The notes beneath the pieces were generated by a model. It was not told where the DNA came from and did not search any database. It was given only the letters and a program-made list of their open reading frames with translations. From positions 496,001 to 560,000 of the forward strand of contig NZ_JAINWA010000003.1 of NCBI RefSeq assembly GCF_021021555.1: a stretch of 64,000 nt of DNA. The letters are read 5' to 3'. This DNA is from Teretinema zuelzerae (lineage in GTDB: Bacteria > Spirochaetota > Spirochaetia > Treponematales > Treponemataceae). The position numbers and the translations under genes were made by a program. Of the stretch, positions 8,437 through 15,513 are shown in pieces; position 1 is the first letter of the stretch, and the number at the start of each line of letters is the position of its first letter.

Positions 8437-10068
8437 TTACAGATACGCGCGAAAACGCTTTTCCACGTCCGTAATCAGCTTGTATTCGAAGGAATCCACC
8501 AGGGCAAGCCAAGACGCCTCGATAAGGTCGCTTGAAACTCCTACCGTAGTCCACACTTCCTCGCCGTCGGTCGATTCGATCAATACGCGCACCTTCGCGG
8601 CAGTCGCGCTGCGCGAATCGAGAACGCGAACCTTGAAGTCGGTGAGGCGAATCTGGCGCACGCCGGGATAGAAGCGTTCAAGGCCCTTTCTGAGCGCGCA
8701 GTCGAGGGCGTGGACGGGACCGTCTCCTTCGCCGGCGGTTATGGCCATTTCCCCTTCGACGCCGATTTTCACCTGGGCGAACGCGGTGCAGGTCACGTCG
8801 TCGATCGGCTGTTCGCCGATTATCTTGTAATAATGAAGGTCGAAGAAGGGTTTGTATTTGCCCATATTCTTCCTGACTAACAACTCGAAGCTTCCCTCGG
8901 CGCCTTCGAACTGATAGCCTTCGTGTTCAAGCTCTTTCACCCTGGCGACGATCTGCGCAGCCAGAGGGGTGTCCTTCTTGATGTTCGGATCGAATTTGCG
9001 GATCTTTTCTATAATCATGGAGCGGCCCGCAACCTCGCTCATAAGGAAGGTGCGTTCGTTGCCCACGGCATCAGGCGGCACATGCTCGTAGGCGGTAGAG
9101 TTCTTGGTGACCGCGTCGATGTGCATTCCGGCCTTATGCGCGAAGGCATTGTGCCCTACGAAGGGCATGCCGCCTTCGAGGTTGATGTTGGCTATTTCCG
9201 CGATTCGGCGGGCCACAGGAGTAAGATCAGCGACGCGCCCGGCAGGAATACAGGGAATATGCATCTTGAGCTCGAGGTTCGCGATGATCGTGGAAAGATT
9301 GGCGTTGCCGGTTCGTTCGCCGAAGCCGAGCATCGTTCCCTGCACCTGGACAGCACCTCCCTTGACGGCGAGAATCGAGCTCGCGACAGCCATGCCGGTG
9401 TCGTTGTGGCAGTGTATTCCGACCGGGATGCCGAACTCGGCGACCACTTTTTCCGTCATTAATTGTATGTCGTCCGGAAGAGTGCCTCCGTTCGTGTCGC
9501 AAAGAACGAGAGCCGAAGCCCCGCCTTCAGCAGCCGCGCGAAGGGTTTCCATCGCGTAGCCGGGATTGGAGCGGAACGCATCGAAGTAATGCTCTGCGTC
9601 GTAAAATACCGTGCGGCCTTCGCCGACCAGAAACGCGACGGTGTCGCGGATCATGGCGAGGTTTTCTACCAGCGTGGAACGGAGAATTTCAGTAACATGG
9701 AAATCCCAGGTTTTTCCGAAGATGCACACATATTCGGTACCGGCCGCGAGGAGGCTCCGGAGGTTCTGGTCGGACGAGGCGTCAATGTCCTTCCGCCTGG
9801 TGGAACCGAAGGCGACCAGATGGGAATTGGAAAGTTCGATCTTCTTCACTTCCTCGAAAAACTCGAGGTCCTTCGGATTAGAACCGGGATTGCCTGCTTC
9901 AATAAAAGCTACTCCGAGTTCGTCCAGGGCGCGGACGATGTGCAGCTTGTCCTGGACGGAAAAGCTGATCCCCTCGCCCTGGGCGCCGTCGCGCAGAGTC
10001 GAATCGAATATATGAACGTTTCTGAGCAGCCCGTTTTTATCCTGCGCTCCGTCTTTTTGATCCTTCAT
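8437..10068 (-). CDS. cimA: (R)-citramalate synthase
   Basis: A 543-residue HMGL-like acyltransferase that condenses pyruvate and acetyl-CoA to citramalate, giving threonine-independent isoleucine. The N-terminal catalytic barrel has FDSTLRDGAQGEGISFSVQD, the metal-binding HCHNDTGMAVA and GTMLGFGERTGNANL. These variants (GAQGEGI; GFGERTGNANL) distinguish the CimA subfamily from LeuA (GEQAPG; GLGERAGNAAL in the neighbour). The C-terminal 130 residues form the LeuA-type regulatory domain. The ATG at 10068 is 10 bp after the leuA stop, with GAGGAG 6 nt upstream, so it is co-transcribed with leuA. Confidence 0.92.
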   Translation of the reverse strand: MKDQKDGAQDKNGLLRNVHIFDSTLRDGAQGEGISFSVQDKLHIVRALDELGVAFIEAGNPGSNPKDLEFFEEVKKIELSNSHLVAFGSTRRKDIDASSDQNLRSLLAAGTEYVCIFGKTWDFHVTEILRSTLVENLAMIRDTVAFLVGEGRTVFYDAEHYFDAFRSNPGYAMETLRAAAEGGASALVLCDTNGGTLPDDIQLMTEKVVAEFGIPVGIHCHNDTGMAVASSILAVKGGAVQVQGTMLGFGERTGNANLSTIIANLELKMHIPCIPAGRVADLTPVARRIAEIANINLEGGMPFVGHNAFAHKAGMHIDAVTKNSTAYEHVPPDAVGNERTFLMSEVAGRSMIIEKIRKFDPNIKKDTPLAAQIVARVKELEHEGYQFEGAEGSFELLVRKNMGKYKPFFDLHYYKIIGEQPIDDVTCTAFAQVKIGVEGEMAITAGEGDGPVHALDCALRKGLERFYPGVRQIRLTDFKVRVLDSRSATAAKVRVLIESTDGEEVWTTVGVSSDLIEASWLALVDSFEYKLITDVEKRFRAYL

Positions 10069-10078
10069 TCAGCTCTCC

Positions 10079-11614
10079 TCACAATTCCTGTCCGAGTTCG
10101 AAGGTCATCGCGTTGATGGCCGACAGATACGCCTTGAGGGTTGATTCCACGATATCCGTGGATACGCCTGAACCGTTCCAGGAGCGTCCGTCGCGGGAAA
10201 TGCGGATATGCGATTCGCCCTGAGCGTCGGCTCCGGTATCTGTGGCGTCTACGATCTGAAGGGAGAAATCCTCCAGTTTGATTTCCGAGCCGCCGATTAT
10301 CTTGTCCACCGCATTCAAGGAAGCGTCGACAGGGCCGTCTCCAATGGAAACTTTTTCCACCCGGGTTCCGTCTTTCATGACGAGGCGCACCACAGAAGTA
10401 GCAGTTATTGAAGAACCGGAATTGATGACGAAGCGGTCGAGCTTGTAGGTTTCGGGAATTCCGCCGGAAGAACCGGTAACGAGGGCGTCGATATCCCGGT
10501 CGGAAACGGTTTTCTTTTTATCGGCGAGAACCTTGAACTCTTCGAACAGAGAGGCCAGCCGTTCTTCGCTTACGCGGTGTCCGAGGTACACCAGGCGCTC
10601 CTCGAAGGCATGGCGTCCGGAGTGCTTTCCAAGAACCATCTTGTTGTGCGGGAGGCCGATGGACTCCGGCGTCATGATTTCGTAGGTCGCGCGGTTCGCC
10701 AGCACGCCGTGCTGATGGATTCCGGATTCGTGCGCGAAGGCGTTTTCGCCGACGACGGCCTTGTTCGGCTGGCTGCGTACGCCGGTAGCCTTGGAAACTT
10801 TCTTGGAAGCCTGCCATATCTGGGTCGAATCCACCCGCGTCGTCATGTTGTAATAATCCTTGCGGGTATAGAGATTCATGACGATTTCCTCGAGCGCGGC
10901 GTTTCCGGCGCGTTCCCCGAGGCCGTTTACGGTGCATTCGATCTGATCGGCGCCGGCCATCGCGGCGGCAAGGCTGTTTGCCACGCCGAGACCGAGATCA
11001 TTATGGCAGTGAACCGATATGACGGCCTTGTCGATATTCGGAACATTATTCTTGATGCCGCGGATGAGAGCCGAGAATTCCTCGGGAACCGCATAGCCTA
11101 CCGTATCGGGGATATTGACGGTGGAAGCTCCCGCGTTGATGACGCCTTCGATAACCCGGTACATGAAGGCCGGGTCCGAGCGGGACGCGTCTTCCAGGGA
11201 GAACTCGACGTCGCCGCACAGATTGCGGGCATAGGCGACCATTTTAACCGCCTGTTCGTACACCTGGTCGGGAGTCTTTTTCAGCTTGTATTCCATATGC
11301 AACGGACTCGTCGCCAGGAAGGTGTGTATGCGGGGGCTTTCAGCGTCGCGGATCGCGTTCCACGCGGCGTCGATATCCTTTTCCAGGGCCCGGGACAGGG
11401 ATGCAACGGTTACGCCCTTTATTGAGCGGGCGATAGCCTGGACGGACTGAAAATCTCCGGGACTTGCTATGGCAAAACCGGCTTCGATAATATCTACGCC
11501 CAGCCGCGCAAGGCTCTCCGCAACTTCAAGCTTGTCCTGCAGATTCATGCTGCATCCGGGGGCCTGTTCGCCGTCGCGCAAGGTCGTATCGAAAATCTTG
11601 ATCTGTCGTGCCAT
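10079..11614 (-). CDS. leuA: 2-Isopropylmalate synthase
   Basis: About 511 residues. It condenses 2-ketoisovalerate with acetyl-CoA as the first committed step to leucine. Motifs: IFDTTLRDGEQAPGCSMN, EDASRSD, HCHNDLGLGVANS, GLGERAGNAALEE, and the subdomain block HESGIHQHGVL. The C-terminal regulatory domain (about 390-511) is where leucine binds in the family. The ATG at 11614 follows AAGGAG at 8 nt; an in-frame GTG at 11623 overlaps the site. It is first in the leuA-cimA-leuB run and divergent from an AAA ATPase gene across an AT-rich 149-bp gap. Confidence 0.95.
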   Translation of the reverse strand: MARQIKIFDTTLRDGEQAPGCSMNLQDKLEVAESLARLGVDIIEAGFAIASPGDFQSVQAIARSIKGVTVASLSRALEKDIDAAWNAIRDAESPRIHTFLATSPLHMEYKLKKTPDQVYEQAVKMVAYARNLCGDVEFSLEDASRSDPAFMYRVIEGVINAGASTVNIPDTVGYAVPEEFSALIRGIKNNVPNIDKAVISVHCHNDLGLGVANSLAAAMAGADQIECTVNGLGERAGNAALEEIVMNLYTRKDYYNMTTRVDSTQIWQASKKVSKATGVRSQPNKAVVGENAFAHESGIHQHGVLANRATYEIMTPESIGLPHNKMVLGKHSGRHAFEERLVYLGHRVSEERLASLFEEFKVLADKKKTVSDRDIDALVTGSSGGIPETYKLDRFVINSGSSITATSVVRLVMKDGTRVEKVSIGDGPVDASLNAVDKIIGGSEIKLEDFSLQIVDATDTGADAQGESHIRISRDGRSWNGSGVSTDIVESTLKAYLSAINAMTFELGQEL

Positions 11615-11748
11615 AAGTAACACTCCTTCAATGTGATAGCGAAAATGTACCCGGTTTGCCCGACCCCATCAATACAAAATCTTGCATAGTCGTGTAATTT
11701 TCGTCTTATATAATTAATTTAAATCTGGTAATTTTTTTAATTGTTTAT

Positions 11749-11754
11749 TATAAT
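11749..11754 (+). promoter_or_regulatory. -10 box TATAAT for the AAA ATPase gene, leaderless layout
   Basis: A consensus TATAAT ends 9 nt before the ATG at 11764 and no Shine-Dalgarno sequence fits between. No good -35 is seen 17 bp upstream. The predicted transcript start is at or within about 3 nt of the start codon. Confidence 0.5.
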
Positions 11755-11763
11755 TGACAAATA

Positions 11764-12990
11764 ATGCAAATCAATAGAGAAAAGCTGCTGACGGAAGCTA
11801 TCTCCATGAGAAACGAGTCCAAAATCATTCTCATTACCGGAACGCACCGATCAGGCAAGTCGACATTTCTTGGACAGATAGCGCGGGAACTGCGCTCCGT
11901 ACGCCCTCCGCTGCGCATCATTCAGGCAAGCGGTTCGGAAAGAATCCGAACGGGAGCCGATCTTCTCGGCGAGGTCCGTTCGCTCGGCGTCGGGCCGTCA
12001 GCCCTCCTCATCGACGACGCGGACAGAATCGAGGGATTAATCGAAGCCGCGTCGCAGATCATCCGAAAGTATGAAACGGTGATCTATCTTACCGGACGAA
12101 GAACAAAACGCCTGGAAACAGCGGGCAGAAAAGCGTTCTCCCCCTACTTTGCCGCAGTTCGCCTGTATCCCGCCGGCTACCTCGATTATCTGAACGCGCT
12201 TGAGCTGCAGGACTCCCGGGTGCACTTCGAATCCTTTCTGAAAACAGGAGGGCTTCCCGACTGGATGAATCTCCCGCTGTCGCTTCCCGGCAGGGACATC
12301 TACCTTGAATCGCTCGGGAATTCGTTCTTGCTTACCGAGGTACTCGAGGCCCGGGGCATCAGAAATCCGGCTCATGTACGCATGCTGCTTGAAACGCTCG
12401 CGCGCTCCGCGGGAGAGCCGCTGCCGGCGCGCGAAATCGCCCTGGCGCTTGCCGCACGTATGGCGACTATCTCGCCGCAATCGGTATTGGAATATCTAAA
12501 AGCATGCGAAGAAGAGGGATTGATCGAGTCACTTCCGGTATGGGATATCACGCGCAAAAAACTGCTGGATACGGCCTCGGCATGGTATTTTACCGATTGC
12601 GGACTCCGCTTCCCCTACGCAAACGCGGCGGCGAAAAACGAAGCGGATAAAGCTTCTCAAACCGCCGTCTATAATCATCTAACACGGGAGGGATGGACGG
12701 TCTACCAGGGACGGGTCGATCTGTCCCGTCAAATCAAGGAAACCATCCAGTTCGTGTGCGAACGGGGAGGAAAACGGCTGTACATACAGATGACCGGCTC
12801 GTCCGAAGGCGAGGCCGAACGAATCAGAAAACAAAAAGCCCTGCTCGCGGCGAGGGACGCATGGCCGAAATATATAATAGGCGCCGAAAACGAGGGCGTA
12901 AGTCCTGAGGGAATCGGAAGAATCCGAGTCCGCACGTTTCTTGCCGCGGAACCGGGAGACGCGCTTTTGACCGAACGGTCGGCGAAATAA
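11764..12990 (+). CDS. AAA ATPase with DUF4143-type C-terminal domain
   Basis: A 408-residue ATP-binding protein. Walker A is GTHRSGKST (about 26-34) and the Walker B-like strand is SALLIDDADRIE (about 78-89). A winged-helix-like segment follows (about 210-270). The C-terminal domain has WYFTDCGLRFPYANAA and a nuclease-like fold core, as in the DUF4143 family of orphan ATPases. Cellular role unknown. It stands alone, divergent from leuA and convergent with ilvN. The start lacks a ribosome-binding site but has a TATAAT box 9 nt upstream, so the mRNA is probably leaderless. Confidence 0.8.
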   Translation: MQINREKLLTEAISMRNESKIILITGTHRSGKSTFLGQIARELRSVRPPLRIIQASGSERIRTGADLLGEVRSLGVGPSALLIDDADRIEGLIEAASQIIRKYETVIYLTGRRTKRLETAGRKAFSPYFAAVRLYPAGYLDYLNALELQDSRVHFESFLKTGGLPDWMNLPLSLPGRDIYLESLGNSFLLTEVLEARGIRNPAHVRMLLETLARSAGEPLPAREIALALAARMATISPQSVLEYLKACEEEGLIESLPVWDITRKKLLDTASAWYFTDCGLRFPYANAAAKNEADKASQTAVYNHLTREGWTVYQGRVDLSRQIKETIQFVCERGGKRLYIQMTGSSEGEAERIRKQKALLAARDAWPKYIIGAENEGVSPEGIGRIRVRTFLAAEPGDALLTERSAK

Positions 12991-12996
12991 ATAAAA

Positions 12997-13024
12997 GCCC
13001 CTCGGCGAACGAATCGCGAGGGGC
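12997..13024 (-). terminator. Rho-independent terminator after ilvN
   Basis: Stem GCCCCTCG/CGAGGGGC of 8 bp with a 12-nt loop, followed on the minus strand by TTTTATTTATTT. It lies 30 bp past the ilvN stop and terminates the thrA-aro/phe-ilvN operon. On the plus strand it also sits just after the AAA gene stop but lacks a T run there. Confidence 0.85.
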
Positions 13025-13054
13025 CTGAACATAATCGATTATCGAAGGAAGCCT

Positions 13055-13546
13055 CTATTCAAGAACTGTTTGGCCGCGCTCCATCGCCGTCAGGCCGGTT
13101 CGCACCAGCTCGAGAATTCCGAAGGGCTCCAAAAGTTTGATCAGTCCTGCGATCTTTTCCTCGCTGCCGGTCGCTTCGATGACAAGGGATTCGGTCCCCA
13201 CATCGACGATGCGCGCGCGGAAGATGTTCGCGGTTTCAATGACGCCGACTCTGCTTGTGCCGACGGCGGAAACCTTGATGAGCGCGAGCTCGCGGACAAC
13301 GGTCGCAGACGGGTCGCACTGCCTGATGGACACGACTTCGACCAGTTTGGCCAGCTGTTTTTCAATCTGCTCCAGGATATATTCGTCCCCGCGAACGACG
13401 ATCGTCATGCGGGAGCGTTCGCTCTTTTCCGTGACTCCGACGGTAAGGCTGTCGATATTATATCCGCGGCGGCTGAAAAGACCGGAAACGCGGCTTAGAA
13501 CGCCGGAATGATTTTCCACCAAAACCGAAATAACGTATCGTTTCAT
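13055..13546 (-). CDS. ilvN: Acetolactate synthase small (regulatory) subunit
   Basis: A 163-residue protein of usual IlvN/IlvH length. The N-terminal ACT domain (about 1-75) reads YVISVLVENHSGVLSRVSGL and RRGYNIDSLTVG, the valine-binding signature. A second ACT-like domain follows (about 80-160). It confers valine feedback control on IlvB, which is encoded 8 kb away. The ATG overlaps the preceding TAA by one base (TAATG), and AAGGAG lies inside the upstream gene, so translation is probably coupled. It is the last gene before the terminator at 12997-13024. Confidence 0.95.
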   Translation of the reverse strand: MKRYVISVLVENHSGVLSRVSGLFSRRGYNIDSLTVGVTEKSERSRMTIVVRGDEYILEQIEKQLAKLVEVVSIRQCDPSATVVRELALIKVSAVGTSRVGVIETANIFRARIVDVGTESLVIEATGSEEKIAGLIKLLEPFGILELVRTGLTAMERGQTVLE

Positions 13547-15513
13547 TATATCTCCTTCGCGCTGTAGAGGCCGAGAACCCGAACGCCCTGTACTATGCCG
13601 TTATCCTGACTGATTTTCTCCATTTCTGCAAGTGCGGAGCGGATTCTTTCGGCGGAGACCACGCTCGAACCGACGCCCTCAGGAAGGGATACGTTCGCGT
13701 AGAAGCGGTATCTCCAGGGTTCTCCCTGGATGGGCCTGGATTCGAGCTTGGTGAGGTTAAGCCCGTGCTTCATGAAAAGACCGAGAGCCGAATGGAGAGA
13801 TCCGGGTTCGTTCGCCGTCGAGAAGATGACAGAGGCATGGTTCGGAGCGTCGCAGACGACCTCTCCCGAGCGGGCGATGACGACGAAGCGGGTATAGTTG
13901 CGGGGATCGGTTTCGATGCCGGATTTGAGGGCGTCGAGGCGGTACAGCGGACCGGCGACGTCGCTCGCGATCGCGGCCTTCGATGGATCGCCCGAAGAGG
14001 CAACCAGTTCCGCGGCAGCCGAGGTGGATTCGGTTTCGATATGCTTCCAGTGGGGATATTTCGCGAGAAATTCGGAACACTGGGCGAGGCCCTGCGGATG
14101 CGAATAGACGGTTTCAATGCCGTCGATCGAGGCGCCTTTCACCGCGAGAAGAGAATGTTCGATGCGCAGCGTCGCTACTCCGATTATTTCAATATCCTCG
14201 TAACGGGCCAGGTTATCGTAGTTTTCGTATACCGAACCGGCAAGGCTGTTCTCTATCGGCAGCATCCCCGTATCGGCCCGGCCGTCCAGAACGGCGTTTA
14301 TCACCTCGCGGAAATTCTGTACGGGAAGAGAGGCCGCATCGTCGTCGTAGTATCTGCGGATAGCCTGTTCGGCGTATGCTCCCCTGCCCCCGGCATAGGC
14401 GCACACGGAAGGCCCGTTTTTCCTGCCGGCGACGGCCGCAGCGGCGTTTTGAGACTGAGCGGCGGTTCCGGGAACGGAAAGCTTGCCCTGAAGCCGGCGT
14501 CGGGAAACCGAGCGGCCGACGACCGGAGCGAGGACTTCGATATCGCGCATCATCTTTTCGAACTGGGCGGGATACAGGGACTGGGCGCCGTCGGAAAGCG
14601 CGCACTCGGGGCAGGGATGCACTTCGACGATGAGGCCGTCCGCTCCGGCGGCTACGGCGGCGAGGCCCATCGGGGGAACCTTGTCGCGAACGCCGACGGC
14701 ATGGCTCGGATCGACGATAATGGGAAGATGAGTCAGCGAGCGGAGCACCGGAATGGCCGAAAGATCGAGGGTGTTGCGGGTCGCCTTTTCATAGGTGCGG
14801 ATTCCCCGTTCGCAGAGAATCACGTCCTCGGTTCCGCTTGCCAGCAGGTATTCCGCCGCCATCAACCATTCCTCGATCGTAGCGGACAGGCCGCGCTTCA
14901 GGATGACCGGGCGTCCGAGTGCTCCGACCTTTTTTAACAGCTCGAAGTTCTGCATGTTGCGGGCGCCGATCTGATACACGTCTACATAGTCGATCATGGC
15001 GGGAATATGTTCGGACGAGACGATTTCAGTTACGACGGGAAGGCCGTACGCGTCGCCGGCTTCGCGGAGAATCTTCACGCCTTCTTCGGCCATGCCCTGG
15101 AATGCATAGGGGCTCGTCCTCGGCTTATACGCGCCGCCGCGAAGCATGACGGCCCCGGACTCGGCCACGCGGGCGGCTGATTCCATCATTTGTTCAAGGC
15201 TTTCAACCGCGCAGGGGCCGGCGATAACCGACACGCGGTTTCCGCCGATCTTCACGCCGCGTACGGAAACGACGCTGTTGTCGCGCTTAAATTCGCGCGA
15301 AGCCATTTTATAGGGCTTCGATATGGGAATGACGCGCTGAACGCCGGGAAGTATTTCCACCTCCCGGGGATCGATCCCCACCCGTCCTACGGCGCCGAAA
15401 ATAGTTTCTTCGTCTCCGGCAATCTCATTCACCCGCAGAGAATTTTTTTCCAAAAAGGTTCTGATGCGCTGTTTGTCGTCGTCGCGGATATTCTTTTCAA
15501 GTACGATTACCAT
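13546..15513 (-). CDS. DAHP synthase-prephenate dehydratase fusion
   Basis: A 655-residue fusion. Residues about 1-70 are the ferredoxin-like N-terminal domain of type Ib DAHP synthases. Residues about 75-340 form the catalytic barrel: SVIAGPCAVES, LRGGAYKPRTSPYAFQG, IGARNMQN, KRGLSATIEEW, LPIIVDPSHAVG and ADGLIVEVHPCPE. A roughly 30-residue Ala/Gln-rich linker leads to a prephenate dehydratase domain (about 372-560): YAGGRGAYAEQAI, LPIENSLAGSVYENYD and NYTRFVVIA, which holds the catalytic TRF. The C-terminal ACT domain (about 565-650) has the Phe-binding KLESRP block. No chorismate mutase domain is present. It joins the first shikimate enzyme to a late phenylalanine enzyme. The start overlaps thrA by 7 nt, with AAGGAC upstream. 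Confidence 0.93.
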   Translation of the reverse strand: MVIVLEKNIRDDDKQRIRTFLEKNSLRVNEIAGDEETIFGAVGRVGIDPREVEILPGVQRVIPISKPYKMASREFKRDNSVVSVRGVKIGGNRVSVIAGPCAVESLEQMMESAARVAESGAVMLRGGAYKPRTSPYAFQGMAEEGVKILREAGDAYGLPVVTEIVSSEHIPAMIDYVDVYQIGARNMQNFELLKKVGALGRPVILKRGLSATIEEWLMAAEYLLASGTEDVILCERGIRTYEKATRNTLDLSAIPVLRSLTHLPIIVDPSHAVGVRDKVPPMGLAAVAAGADGLIVEVHPCPECALSDGAQSLYPAQFEKMMRDIEVLAPVVGRSVSRRRLQGKLSVPGTAAQSQNAAAAVAGRKNGPSVCAYAGGRGAYAEQAIRRYYDDDAASLPVQNFREVINAVLDGRADTGMLPIENSLAGSVYENYDNLARYEDIEIIGVATLRIEHSLLAVKGASIDGIETVYSHPQGLAQCSEFLAKYPHWKHIETESTSAAAELVASSGDPSKAAIASDVAGPLYRLDALKSGIETDPRNYTRFVVIARSGEVVCDAPNHASVIFSTANEPGSLHSALGLFMKHGLNLTKLESRPIQGEPWRYRFYANVSLPEGVGSSVVSAERIRSALAEMEKISQDNGIVQGVRVLGLYSAKEI

